Source of the DNA: Elizabethkingia miricola
Lineage (GTDB): Bacteria; Bacteroidota; Bacteroidia; Flavobacteriales; Weeksellaceae
Direction: 5' to 3'
DNA: 64,000 nt
NCBI RefSeq assembly: GCF_001675285.1
Contig: NZ_LSGQ01000001.1
Coordinates: 1 to 64,000, forward strand
Of the stretch, positions 17,670 through 26,318 are shown piece by piece (the first letter of the stretch is position 1; every line of letters starts with the position of its first letter). Below the pieces are notes generated by a model, which was given only the letters and a program-made list of their open reading frames with translations, searched no databases and had not been told where the DNA came from. Position numbers and translations under genes: made by a program.

Positions 17670-18806
17670 ATGGATTTTCCTATTTTACTAATAGTTATTA
17701 TTGCTTTAGCACTGATCTTTGATTATATCAATGGTTTCCATGACGCAGCCAATTCTATTGCTACAATTGTATCCACAAAAGTATTGACGCCATTTCAGGC
17801 TGTACTGTGGGCAGCATTATGGAATTTTGCCGCTTTCTTCCTTGCAGCATATGTAATAGGGGAATTTAAAATCGGAAATACCATTGCTAAAACGGTTAAC
17901 GAAAATTTCATTACTCTTGAAGTAATTTTCTCAGGTCTTATTGCTGCTATAGCATGGAACCTGCTTACATGGTGGTTTGGAATCCCTTCCTCTTCATCAC
18001 ATACTCTTATCGGAGGTTTCTTAGGAGCTGCTCTTATGCATGCTTTCGTTACAGATTACAATCAAATAGCTGCAGCACAACCTGGGCTTGGCTTTTTTGA
18101 TACGTTCTCTTTAGCATTCAAGCAACTGACGACTCAGGGGGTTGTTAAATTCAACGTAGTAATCCCTATTTTCTTATTTATTTTCCTGGCTCCTTTTATC
18201 GGGATGGTTATTTCAATTATCATTACACTGATTATTGTACACCTTTATAAAAGAAGTAATCCTCATAAGGCAGATCAGGCGTTCAAAAAGCTACAGTTAG
18301 CTTCTTCAGCTTTATTTAGTTTGACGCACGGTTTGAATGATGCACAAAAAGTAATGGGTATTATCGGAGCTGCAGTAATCTTTTATCATGTAAACATTTT
18401 ACAGGACGGATATGCTGCAATGCCTTCAGCTGATAGATTCAACTACTTTGCACAGCATTACCTTTGGGTACCATTAGTATCTTTCCTTGCTATTGCATTG
18501 GGAACAATGAGTGGTGGTTGGAAGATTATCAAGACCATGGGAACTAAAATTACAAAAGTAACTCCACTAGAAGGTGTAAGTGCTGAAACAGCAGGAGCGC
18601 TAACATTATTCATCACTGAATATTTAGCTATCCCGGTTTCTACAACACACACGATTACAGGTTCTATCATTGGTGTAGGACTTACAAAGCGTGTTTCCGC
18701 AGTACGCTGGGGAATTACAGTAAGCCTGCTTTGGGCATGGATACTTACAATTCCAATTAGTGCTATTGTAGCAGCTATTGCGTATCTTATTGTAATATTA
18801 TTCTAG
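17670..18806 (+). CDS. pit: Low-affinity inorganic phosphate transporter, Pit family
   Basis: Inner-membrane phosphate:proton or metal-phosphate symporter of 378 residues with about ten transmembrane helices. Both inverted family repeats are visible: FDYINGFHDAANSIAT with GIPSSSSHTLIGG in the first half, and LTHGLNDAQKVMG with PVSTTHTITGSI in the second. It is encoded directly after the DUF47 gene. A strong hairpin terminator follows the stop. Specificity for phosphate rather than sulfate comes from family membership. Confidence 0.95.
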   Translation: MDFPILLIVIIALALIFDYINGFHDAANSIATIVSTKVLTPFQAVLWAALWNFAAFFLAAYVIGEFKIGNTIAKTVNENFITLEVIFSGLIAAIAWNLLTWWFGIPSSSSHTLIGGFLGAALMHAFVTDYNQIAAAQPGLGFFDTFSLAFKQLTTQGVVKFNVVIPIFLFIFLAPFIGMVISIIITLIIVHLYKRSNPHKADQAFKKLQLASSALFSLTHGLNDAQKVMGIIGAAVIFYHVNILQDGYAAMPSADRFNYFAQHYLWVPLVSFLAIALGTMSGGWKIIKTMGTKITKVTPLEGVSAETAGALTLFITEYLAIPVSTTHTITGSIIGVGLTKRVSAVRWGITVSLLWAWILTIPISAIVAAIAYLIVILF

Positions 18807-18825
18807 AACAAAACAATAAAGAAAT

Positions 18826-18853
18826 AAAACTACCCTTTCCGGGTAGTTTTTTT
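18826..18853 (+). terminator. Terminator of the DUF47-pit operon
   Basis: AACTACCC pairs with GGGTAGTT around TTTCC, followed by a T run. Confidence 0.9.
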
Positions 18854-18887
18854 ATGTCTATAAAGTCTGAAATGAAAGTAAAAATAT

Positions 18888-18895
18888 TATTTTTG
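18888..18895 (+). promoter_or_regulatory. -7 box abutting the polyprenyl synthase start codon
   Basis: TATTTTTG ends only four bases before ATG. If used, the transcript would begin at or next to the start codon and be leaderless. Confidence 0.6.
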
Positions 18896-18899
18896 TAGT

Positions 18900-19871
18900 A
18901 TGAAGTTTTTTGATCAATATCAGGACCTTGTTTCCGAGGGAATAGAAAAATACAAATTTACGCAGAAGCCGTCTGAGCTATACGATCCTATTAACTACAT
19001 TATCTCGCACGGGGGGAAGAGATTGCGCCCGATGATGGTAATGATGGCGTGTGATCTGTTCGGTGGTGATATGGATACTGCAATAAAGCCTGCACTGGCA
19101 ATTGAATTCTTCCATAATTTCACTCTAATTCATGATGATATTATGGACGAAGCTCCGCTACGCCGTAATAAGCCTACAATCCATACATTGCATGGTATTA
19201 ACACCGGAATTCTTTCAGGTGATGCATTAATGATTAAGGCATATCAGTTTTTCGAAGATCTTGAGCCGGAATTATTCAAAAAATGTGTGAAAATATTTTC
19301 TGAAACCGGAGCTGTATTATGCGAAGGTCAACAGTTAGACATTAACTTCGAGAATATGCCAAACGTTACCTACCGTGACTATATGCTGATGATCTCCAAC
19401 AAAACAGGAGTACTGAGTGCTGCATCTCTGAAAATAGGAGCGCTTATTGGTGGTGCCAGCGACGAGCAGGCAGAATACCTTTACAACTTCGGGTTACATA
19501 TTGGTATTGCATTCCAGATTATGGATGATTATCTGGATGTATTCGGAAAGCAGGAACAGTTTGGTAAGAAGCATGCCGGAGATATTTTTGAAAATAAAAA
19601 AACTATTCTCTATCTTATCGCTCTAAAATTTGCAAACGAAGAGGAGCGCCGAGAATTAAACTTCTGGTATTCTAAGAAAACCGATAATATTGACAAAGTT
19701 TATGGTGTAGAAAAAATATTCCGCAGAACTAAAGTTGATGAAAAAGTACAACGTCTGATCCAAAGACATAACGAAAAAGGTCAGCACTATTTAAATAAAA
19801 TTAATCTTCCTGACGATAAGAAGCAGCCGTTCGTAGAACTTGCAAACTATCTGTTAAAAAGAGATTCATAA
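18900..19871 (+). CDS. Polyprenyl diphosphate synthase (IspA/IspB superfamily)
   Basis: Trans-isoprenyl diphosphate synthase of 323 residues making linear allylic chains from IPP. The first Asp-rich motif is DDIMD at residues 79-83, with Phe at -5 and Thr at -4. The second is DDYLD within FQIMDDYLDV. GGKRLRP near residue 40 and the KTGVL segment are present. The uninterrupted DDxxD with one aromatic at -5 suggests a product around C20, but chain length cannot be settled by eye. The gene heads an apparent operon with the GSCFA and TatD genes. Its promoter box lies four bases from ATG. Confidence 0.92.
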   Translation: MKFFDQYQDLVSEGIEKYKFTQKPSELYDPINYIISHGGKRLRPMMVMMACDLFGGDMDTAIKPALAIEFFHNFTLIHDDIMDEAPLRRNKPTIHTLHGINTGILSGDALMIKAYQFFEDLEPELFKKCVKIFSETGAVLCEGQQLDINFENMPNVTYRDYMLMISNKTGVLSAASLKIGALIGGASDEQAEYLYNFGLHIGIAFQIMDDYLDVFGKQEQFGKKHAGDIFENKKTILYLIALKFANEEERRELNFWYSKKTDNIDKVYGVEKIFRRTKVDEKVQRLIQRHNEKGQHYLNKINLPDDKKQPFVELANYLLKRDS

Positions 19872-19876
19872 TATAA

Positions 19877-20842
19877 ATGCTTTTCAGAACTGAAATACAA
19901 CTTGCCGAAAGCAAGCAGAAAATTCAGGCTGAAGATCGTATTTTCAGCATTGGAAGTTGTTTCGCTACAGAAATGGCTTCCATTTTTGCTTCCGGACAGT
20001 TACAGACCGTCAATAATCCTTTCGGAACAATATTCCACCCTGTGGCAGTGAATAATGCTCTAAAAAGGATTTATGAAGGCAGAGAATATACCGAAGAGGA
20101 TTTCATTTACCATCAGGGAAAATACATCAGCCTGGACCATCATACGAGTTTTGATGATCAGTATCTTCATAAAAGTCTTGACAGAATCAATCAATCATTG
20201 AATGAAGCGGTTGAATTTCTAAGAGAAGCCAAATGGATTATTATCACCTATGGAACATCCTGGGTATATGAATTTACAGAGCAAAACAGAATTGTGGCCA
20301 ATTGCCATAAAATACCTCAGAAGCATTTTACAAAAAGACTTTTATCTCATCTCGAAATTACTGATGCTATTTCGGAAACGATTAATATGCTGAAAGACAT
20401 TTCCTCTGAAGAATTGCAGGTACTATTTACCATTAGTCCTGTAAGACATGTTAAAGATGGTATTGTAGAAAATCAGCGAAGCAAATCTTTACTGATTAAT
20501 GCGGTTCATGAATTGGTAGAAGTATCAGAATATTGCGAATATTTGCCAATTTACGAAATCCTGATGGATGACCTCAGAGATTACAGGTTTTATAAAGAAG
20601 ATTTGATTCATCCAAACAATCAGGCTATACAATACATCTGGGAAAAGTTTTCGAAAGCCTATATTACACCAGAAACTCTTGACTTTATGAAAGAGAATCT
20701 GAAAATAAATCAGGCGCTGATGCACCGGCCTATTCAGCATAATTCTGAAGAATATATTATTTTTAAAGAAAAACTGAAGGAACGGATTGCCCAGCAACAG
20801 CAGAAAGTACATCACAATATTTTTCGTGATGTAAGAATTTAA
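19877..20842 (+). CDS. GSCFA domain protein
   Basis: Cytoplasmic protein of 321 residues named after its signature, here SIGSCFATEMA near residue 28. Further family blocks include NPFGTIFHP, the TYGTSWVYE strand, VANCHKIPQKHF and LLFTISPVRHVKDG-like sequence, and a late LIHPNNQA. The domain is related to SGNH-type esterases: the GSCF segment and DLIHPN resemble the Ser and Asp-His blocks, suggesting acyl or acetyl ester hydrolysis. Function is not established. It starts five bases after the polyprenyl synthase stop, so co-transcription is very likely. Confidence 0.9.
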   Translation: MLFRTEIQLAESKQKIQAEDRIFSIGSCFATEMASIFASGQLQTVNNPFGTIFHPVAVNNALKRIYEGREYTEEDFIYHQGKYISLDHHTSFDDQYLHKSLDRINQSLNEAVEFLREAKWIIITYGTSWVYEFTEQNRIVANCHKIPQKHFTKRLLSHLEITDAISETINMLKDISSEELQVLFTISPVRHVKDGIVENQRSKSLLINAVHELVEVSEYCEYLPIYEILMDDLRDYRFYKEDLIHPNNQAIQYIWEKFSKAYITPETLDFMKENLKINQALMHRPIQHNSEEYIIFKEKLKERIAQQQQKVHHNIFRDVRI

Positions 20843-20903
20843 GATTGTACGCTGCATATTCAGACACAAACAACCTTTACAACAAACAATTGATAATAAT
20901 AAA

Positions 20904-21671
20904 ATGATTGATACTCACACCCACCTATACTCCGAACAATTTGATGAAGACAGAGATGAGGCTATTAAACGGGCTAAAGAAGCTGGTGTTGAAAAGTTTT
21001 ATCTTCCTGCCATAGATTCAGAAACTCATGAAAAAATGCTGGAGCTGGAAAGCCAATATCCAGGTGAAATATTTGCAATGATGGGCCTGCATCCATGTAG
21101 TGTACAACCTGAAACCTGGGAAAAAGAACTTGCTCTGGTAAAAGAATATCTGGATAAAAGACCGTTCTGCGCTATAGGAGAAATTGGAATAGATCTTTAC
21201 TGGGACAAATCTACATTGGATATTCAGGTAAAAGCATTTGAACAGCAAATTGACTGGGCTATTGAAATGGATTTACCAATCGTAATTCATACAAGAGAAA
21301 GCTTCAACGAAACTTTTGAAGTTTTAGAAAGAAAGAAGCATCCAAAATTAAGAGGTATATTCCATTGTTTTTCTGGAAACCTGGACCAGGCACAACATGC
21401 TATAGACTTAGGGTTTGTATTAGGAATAGGCGGTGTTGTTACTTTTAAGAATGGAAAAATAGATCAGTTTCTAAATGAAATTCCATTGAACAAAATTGTT
21501 CTGGAAACCGACTCTCCATATCTGGCACCTGTTCCCCACCGTGGCAAGAGAAACGAAAGTGCATATACAGCCTTGATTCTTGGAAAGCTTGTAGATCTTT
21601 ACAAGAAGGACTATAAGGAGATTGAAGCTATAACCAATCAGAATGCACTGAATATTTTCGGGATGAAATAA
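20904..21671 (+). CDS. tatD: TatD-family metal-dependent hydrolase
   Basis: Cytoplasmic amidohydrolase-fold nuclease of 255 residues. Metal ligands are visible in the N-terminal IDTHTHLY, then AIGEIGIDLYWD, VIHTRES, FHCFSGN and ETDSPYLAP, the complete TatD set. Members act as 3'-5' exonucleases or DNA quality-control enzymes. It follows the GSCFA gene by 61 bases and ends the presumed operon, with a bulged hairpin behind it. The family call is firm, but the exact substrate is not deducible. Confidence 0.95.
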   Translation: MIDTHTHLYSEQFDEDRDEAIKRAKEAGVEKFYLPAIDSETHEKMLELESQYPGEIFAMMGLHPCSVQPETWEKELALVKEYLDKRPFCAIGEIGIDLYWDKSTLDIQVKAFEQQIDWAIEMDLPIVIHTRESFNETFEVLERKKHPKLRGIFHCFSGNLDQAQHAIDLGFVLGIGGVVTFKNGKIDQFLNEIPLNKIVLETDSPYLAPVPHRGKRNESAYTALILGKLVDLYKKDYKEIEAITNQNALNIFGMK

Positions 21672-21695
21672 ATCAGACAAACTTTATAAAAACAT

Positions 21696-21732
21696 AAACG
21701 TCATATATTATTATAATATGTGGCGTTTTTTA
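21696..21732 (+). terminator. Probable terminator after tatD
   Basis: AAACG-CATAT (left arm) pairs with ATATG-CGTTT (right arm) with a small internal loop, followed by a T run. Confidence 0.6.
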
Positions 21733-21940
21733 TTTAAAATAAGACCAGAAAATTTTAATAGTAAACCGTAAATACTACAAAACAATTCTAAATACAAGTA
21801 AAATTTAATTTTAAAAATAAAAAACAATTATAATTTTAAACCATTTTGCTAATTTAAAACCATAATAACAAACAAAAACAATTATATGTATTATACAATT
21901 TTAACATGAAAATATAATTACTAATTCTAAAAAGTACAAG
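21733..21940. other. AT-rich intergenic region, no gene seen
   Basis: About 200 bases of very AT-rich DNA upstream of the cysteine peptide gene. I see no exact TAnnTTTG box and no RNA-like hairpin. It must contain the promoter of the peptide-TlpA pair unless that pair is read through from tatD. Confidence 0.4.
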
Positions 21941-22156
21941 GTGAAAAATTTCAAAAAACTTTCAAGAACAGATTTAAAAAAGATAACAGGTAGAGGATTA
22001 GCCTGTACTTATAGTATACAAGATAGTAATGGAAACTGGACAACGTTTTCAGGTGAATGCAGATCATGGCCTGACAGTGAATCTGCTTACTGTGATATTG
22101 GTATTGGCAGCGGTCCATTACGTGTAACTTCAAATGGAGGAAAATCTCGTTGTTAA
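21941..22156 (+). CDS. Small cysteine-containing peptide with a GG-type leader (bacteriocin-like precursor)
   Basis: A 71-residue precursor with a GTG start; the only upstream ATG in the area runs into a stop after three codons. Residues 1-19 (KNFKKLSRTDLKKITGRG) match the leader style of Bacteroidota double-glycine natural-product or bacteriocin-like peptides, except that the usual GG is GRG. The remaining core of about 50 residues is Ser/Gly-rich with four cysteines at spaced positions, the last at the C-terminus, suggesting two disulfides. A TlpA-type oxidoreductase lipoprotein starts 14 bases downstream. No peptidase-ABC exporter is next to it. Activity is unknown. Confidence 0.7.
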   Translation: MKNFKKLSRTDLKKITGRGLACTYSIQDSNGNWTTFSGECRSWPDSESAYCDIGIGSGPLRVTSNGGKSRC

Positions 22157-22170
22157 ACAAATTACAAAAC

Positions 22171-23268
22171 ATGAAATTAAATACCTTCTACTTTATTCTC
22201 TTTCTATTATGTATTGTATCCTGTTCCAGAGATAAGCAAACGGTGATTGAAGGTAATATTCCGAATCTACCTGACGGCACTGTATACCTATATAAAGACT
22301 GGGCAGGTAATAAAATTGATAGTACAAGGTCAAAAAATGGAGTATTCAGCTTTACTTATAAATGGGGCAAGTCTGCTGAGCCTGTCTACTTAGGCATAGA
22401 TCATAAAGATGACAAAGGTATTTCCAGGCTTTTCAGCTTTCCTACACATGCAAAATACAGAGGATCCCCCTGGAGTACTTCAACCTTTCTTTCCGATCCT
22501 GCTATATCAATAAAAGGAAATATTAAAGACTTTACACCAAAAGAGCTTATGCTTCCTGAGAAAGTTAAATTAGTTGAAGGTCCCCCAATTATCACAGGCA
22601 GACAAACTGAAGTATATTATAATACAGATGGTGATTTTTTTGATAATGTGAAATCTAACAAAACCAATATTATTAAAGAAAAAATAAGACAATATCCATA
22701 TTCTTATCATCTGTTATATAAACTGGTTCAGAATAAGAATAACTATAATGCTGATGAAATTAAAAGTTTCATGGAATCTTTCAAGGGTGATATTACCCAA
22801 AGTGGTACTTATAAAAGGCTTGAAGATTACAACCAGAAACGTTTTAATAAAAAGGGTGTTATTTTACCGCTATTAGAGGATGAGAATGGTAATCAATTAA
22901 AAGTTACAGATACCAAATACAAAAAGCATCTTATTATATTCTGGGCTAGCTGGTGTGGTCCATGCAGAGCGGAAATTCCTTTATTAAAAAAAGTATACAG
23001 CAAGGTTAATACTTCAACGGAATTTGTATCAATCTCAATAGACAATGATAAGAATGCATGGAAAAAAACATTAAATGATGAAAAAATGGGCTGGAAACAA
23101 TTAATTGTAAATAGCAGTTCTCCAGCCTACGAGAATTTTCAAATACTTTTTAAACTAAACAATGCTATTCCGTATACGGTATTGGTAGATAATAATCTAA
23201 AAATATTAGCATCCTCAACCGGTTTATCCTCTGAAGAAGAATTAAATAAATTAATAGAAACGAATTAA
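22171..23268 (+). CDS. TlpA-like thiol-disulfide oxidoreductase lipoprotein with DUF4369-type N-terminus
   Basis: A lipoprotein of 365 residues: the signal ends in LLCIVSC near residue 18. Residues about 28-110 form a DUF4369-like beta domain (VIEGNIPNLPDGTVYLY). A helical middle follows, then a C-terminal thioredoxin domain with FWASWCGPCRAEIP near residue 255. Such proteins act on extracytoplasmic thiols. The ATG at 22171 is chosen over an upstream in-frame TTG because it gives a clean signal peptide. Being 14 bases behind a four-cysteine peptide gene, it may fold or reduce that peptide (inference). Asn/Lys-rich, AT-rich codon use sets this pair apart from the neighbouring housekeeping genes. 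Confidence 0.88.
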   Translation: MKLNTFYFILFLLCIVSCSRDKQTVIEGNIPNLPDGTVYLYKDWAGNKIDSTRSKNGVFSFTYKWGKSAEPVYLGIDHKDDKGISRLFSFPTHAKYRGSPWSTSTFLSDPAISIKGNIKDFTPKELMLPEKVKLVEGPPIITGRQTEVYYNTDGDFFDNVKSNKTNIIKEKIRQYPYSYHLLYKLVQNKNNYNADEIKSFMESFKGDITQSGTYKRLEDYNQKRFNKKGVILPLLEDENGNQLKVTDTKYKKHLIIFWASWCGPCRAEIPLLKKVYSKVNTSTEFVSISIDNDKNAWKKTLNDEKMGWKQLIVNSSSPAYENFQILFKLNNAIPYTVLVDNNLKILASSTGLSSEEELNKLIETN

Positions 23269-23288
23269 TACTGTTAGAAGCTATTATA

Positions 23289-23325
23289 AATAAAGCAGCT
23301 CTATAAATTACAGAGCTGCTTTATT
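23289..23325. terminator. Bidirectional terminator between the TlpA gene and rhlE
   Basis: A 14-base stem, AATAAAGCAGCTCT with its complement, around a loop of nine bases, with AT-rich flanks on both sides. Confidence 0.88.
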
Positions 23326-23341
23326 ATTTTATTTAAAGAAA

Positions 23342-24616
23342 TTATTTCTTTTTCCCTCTAAAGAAAGGCTTTTTAGAAGACTTTACATTTCTTTTACTGC
23401 TGTTGTTATTATTTCCAGCATTTGAAGGTCTTGCAGAAACTGGCTTATTATTGGAGTCTCTTTTTTGTTCTACCAGATTATCTGTATGGAAAGGATGTTC
23501 TTTGTTTACAAAAATTTTCTTTCCGATCAGCTTTTCTGTATTTCTCAGATTCACTAAATCTAATCCGTCAACAAATGAGAATGATGTTCCGGAAGCTCCT
23601 GCTCTACCTGTTCTTCCGATACGGTGAACATAAGTTTCGGCTACATCCGAAAGTTCGAAATTGACAACATATTTCAGGTTATCAATATCAATTCCTCTCG
23701 CTGCAATATCAGTAGCTACAAGAATTCTTGTTTTTCCGCTTTTGAAGTTATTCAGTGCATTTTGTCTTGCATTCTGAGATTTGTTACCATGGATGGCTTC
23801 AGCAGAAATTTTAGACTGATTAAGTTTCTTCGCAATTTTATCGGCTCCGTGTTTTGTACGGGAGAAGACGATAACAGGAGATAAACTTTGATCCTGTAAG
23901 AGATGAATAAGAAGATTAATCTTATCATCTTTGTCTACGAAGAAAACAGATTGATCAATAGTGTCCGCAGTAGAAGAAACAGGTGCTACCTCTACTTTTA
24001 CTGGATTTACCAATATCTCGGAAGCTAGTTTTTGTATTTCTTTAGGCATTGTTGCAGAAAGGAAAAGATTTTGTCTTTTCTCCGGCAAATGCTTTAAAAT
24101 ACGCTTCACATCATGAACAAACCCCATATCGAGCATTCTGTCTGCTTCATCCAGAACAAAAATATCCAGATTCTTCAGCGTAATAATTCCCTGGCTTATA
24201 AAGTCTAACAAACGCCCCGGAGTTGCCACGAGTATATCTACACCTCTTTTTAGCTTTTCTTCCTGAGCACCTTGTTTTACTCCACCGAAGATCACCATTG
24301 TTTTCAATGGCAAGTGTCTTCCATAAGCTTCGAAGTTTTCTTCTATCTGTATTGCCAGCTCTCTTGTAGGCGTTAATATCAATGCTTTTATAACACCTTT
24401 ACGGTGTTTATTTTCGCTTCTTTCAGTAAGAAGCTGTAAGATAGGAATAGCAAAAGCGGCCGTTTTTCCGGTACCGGTTTGTGCACATCCTAATAGATCT
24501 TTCCCGGCAAGAATTTTCGGTATTGCCTGCTCCTGAATAGAGGTCGGAGTCTTGTAACCTTCTTCCTGCAATGCTTTGGAAATAGGTTCTATTAATTTTA
24601 AATCGTCGAAAGTCAA
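23342..24616 (-). CDS. rhlE: DEAD-box RNA helicase, RhlE type
   Basis: ATP-dependent RNA helicase of 424 residues for ribosome maturation or RNA turnover. The core begins FDDLKLIEPI and PTSIQEQAIP (Q motif), then AQTGTGKT, PTRELA, DEADRMLDMGF, SAT, and HRIGRTGRAG. The DEADRMLDMGF block is the RhlE hallmark. The tail is a basic Asn/Ser/Lys-rich extension ending in RGKKK. The start appears to be TTG at 24616: no ATG exists between the upstream in-frame stop and the conserved N-terminus. That TTG is also the end of a TATATTTG sequence, so transcription must start further upstream. Confidence 0.92.
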   Translation of the reverse strand: MTFDDLKLIEPISKALQEEGYKTPTSIQEQAIPKILAGKDLLGCAQTGTGKTAAFAIPILQLLTERSENKHRKGVIKALILTPTRELAIQIEENFEAYGRHLPLKTMVIFGGVKQGAQEEKLKRGVDILVATPGRLLDFISQGIITLKNLDIFVLDEADRMLDMGFVHDVKRILKHLPEKRQNLFLSATMPKEIQKLASEILVNPVKVEVAPVSSTADTIDQSVFFVDKDDKINLLIHLLQDQSLSPVIVFSRTKHGADKIAKKLNQSKISAEAIHGNKSQNARQNALNNFKSGKTRILVATDIAARGIDIDNLKYVVNFELSDVAETYVHRIGRTGRAGASGTSFSFVDGLDLVNLRNTEKLIGKKIFVNKEHPFHTDNLVEQKRDSNNKPVSARPSNAGNNNNSSKRNVKSSKKPFFRGKKK

Positions 24617-24660
24617 ATATATAATTTTAAATCTTTAATGTAAACGGAAATAGACAACGA

Positions 24661-25644
24661 TTATCCGTGCAGCATTTTCCAAATGGCATCCTTCAGCTCC
24701 ATTAATCCTTCTCCTGTAACTCCTGAGAAAAATAATGGCTGGCGATTTTCCGGAAATTCAGCTGCAATTTCTGTTTTTAATTCTTCATCCAGTAAGTCTG
24801 ATTTGGAAATAGAGATTAAGAAATCTTTATCCAAGAGCTCCGGATTGTATTCTTTCAATTCATTTTCAAGGATCTTAAATTCCTGAAAATGATCTTCTGA
24901 ATCAGCAGGGATAAGGAATAAAAGAATAGAGTTTCTCTCTATGTGTCTTAAAAAACGATGTCCTAAACCTTTTCCTTCTGCAGCTCCCTCGATAATACCG
25001 GGGATATCTGCCATTACAAAAGATTTATAATTTCGGTAATTAACAATCCCCAAATTGGGTGTCAATGTAGTAAAGGCATAGTTAGCAATCTTTGGTTTTG
25101 CCGCAGATACAGAAGATAAAAGAGTAGATTTCCCTGCATTTGGAAAGCCTACTAATCCTACGTCTGCCAATACTTTTAGTTCAAATACGATAAAGCCTTC
25201 CTCTCCCGGAAGTCCTGGCTGTGCATATCTTGGTGTTTGGTTGGTTGCAGATTTGAAATGCTCGTTTCCTAATCCACCTTTTCCTCCTTTCATCAGAACA
25301 ATTTCCTGTCCGTCTTCAAGGATTTCTCCAATCACCTCGCCTTCTTCATTCTTTGCAATTGTACCGATAGGAACCTCAATATAAATATCTTCTCCATCGG
25401 CTCCTGTAAGCTGACTTTTCCCACCGTTTTCACCACGCTGTGCTTTTACATGTCGTGTATAACGAAGGGGTAACAATGTCCATTCATTGGCATTTCCTTT
25501 CATAATTACGTGTCCTCCACGTCCTCCGTCTCCCCCGTCAGGACCTCCTTTCGGGATATATTTTTCTCTGCGGAGATGGGCAGAACCTGCACCTCCGTGA
25601 CCTGATTGACAATGAATTTTTACGTAATCTACAAAATTGGACAT
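24661..25644 (-). CDS. obgE: Obg GTPase
   Basis: Essential ribosome-associated GTPase of 327 residues linked to 50S maturation and the stringent response. Residues 1-157 form the glycine-rich Obg fold ([12 protein letters not shown] and later [11 protein letters not shown]). The G domain shows [11 protein letters not shown] (G1), [10 protein letters not shown] (G3) and SKSD (G4). The C-terminal OCT domain of some Gram-positives is absent, as is usual here. It follows adk, and the order hpt-adk-obgE suggests one purine-nucleotide-linked operon. Confidence 0.97.
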   Translation of the reverse strand: MSNFVDYVKIHCQSGHGGAGSAHLRREKYIPKGGPDGGDGGRGGHVIMKGNANEWTLLPLRYTRHVKAQRGENGGKSQLTGADGEDIYIEVPIGTIAKNEEGEVIGEILEDGQEIVLMKGGKGGLGNEHFKSATNQTPRYAQPGLPGEEGFIVFELKVLADVGLVGFPNAGKSTLLSSVSAAKPKIANYAFTTLTPNLGIVNYRNYKSFVMADIPGIIEGAAEGKGLGHRFLRHIERNSILLFLIPADSEDHFQEFKILENELKEYNPELLDKDFLISISKSDLLDEELKTEIAAEFPENRQPLFFSGVTGEGLMELKDAIWKMLHG

Positions 25645-25714
25645 ATATTTAGTTCTTGGTTTACAGTTATTAGTTTACAGTTGATAAAATCAACCGTAAA
25701 CCAGCAACTGATAG

Positions 25715-26293
25715 CTATTTTATTTTATCTACCTCAGCAAAAAGCTTATTCGAAATTTCATCAATTTCTCCTACACCATTTACTTCGATATATTTACCTT
25801 GCTTTTTATACAATTCTGCAACTTCCGCAGTTTTAGTATAATATTCTTTGATACGGTTGCGAATAATATCTTCATTGCTATCATCCGTTCTTCCGCTTGT
25901 TTCACCTCTCTTTAGTAATCTTTCTACCAGGATCTCATCATCTACTATTAAAGAAAGACAAATATCGATAGGGTGATTTAATTCTTCTTCTACAATTTGT
26001 TCCAGAGCCTCAGTCTGTGCAGCAGTTCTTGGAAAACCATCGAAGATAAATCCTGCAGCATCTGTAGGCTTCTTTAGCTCGTCAATAAGCATATCAATGG
26101 TTACCTGATCCGGCACTAATTCGCCTTTGTCAATATATGACTTTGCCAGTTTTCCAAGTTCCGTGTCGTTTTTCATATTGAAACGGAACAAGTCTCCTGT
26201 GGAAACCTGTTTCAGGTTGTATTTTTTTATTAAGTTCTGAGCTTGTGTACCTTTTCCACTCCCTGGAGGGCCAAATAATACAAGATTAATCAT
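25715..26293 (-). CDS. adk: Adenylate kinase
   Basis: Interconverts ATP, ADP and AMP in the cytoplasm. The 192-residue protein has the P-loop FGPPGSGKGTQ, the AMP-binding STGDLFR, the DGFPRTAAQ segment, and GRTDDSNEDIIRNR. The LID is the short form without zinc cysteines, which accounts for the modest length. It is encoded 25 bases behind hpt and 70 bases ahead of obgE on the same strand. Confidence 0.97.
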   Translation of the reverse strand: MINLVLFGPPGSGKGTQAQNLIKKYNLKQVSTGDLFRFNMKNDTELGKLAKSYIDKGELVPDQVTIDMLIDELKKPTDAAGFIFDGFPRTAAQTEALEQIVEEELNHPIDICLSLIVDDEILVERLLKRGETSGRTDDSNEDIIRNRIKEYYTKTAEVAELYKKQGKYIEVNGVGEIDEISNKLFAEVDKIK

Positions 26294-26318
26294 TTTACTT
26301 TTTTATTTAGATTCTTTA

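Noticed and set aside
25651-25714. Repeated TTTACAGTT motif (25660 and 25674) with an inverted AACCGTAAACC near obgE
   Set aside because: Degenerate AT-rich repeats of this kind are common between flavobacterial genes. It is too short and imperfect to call an element.
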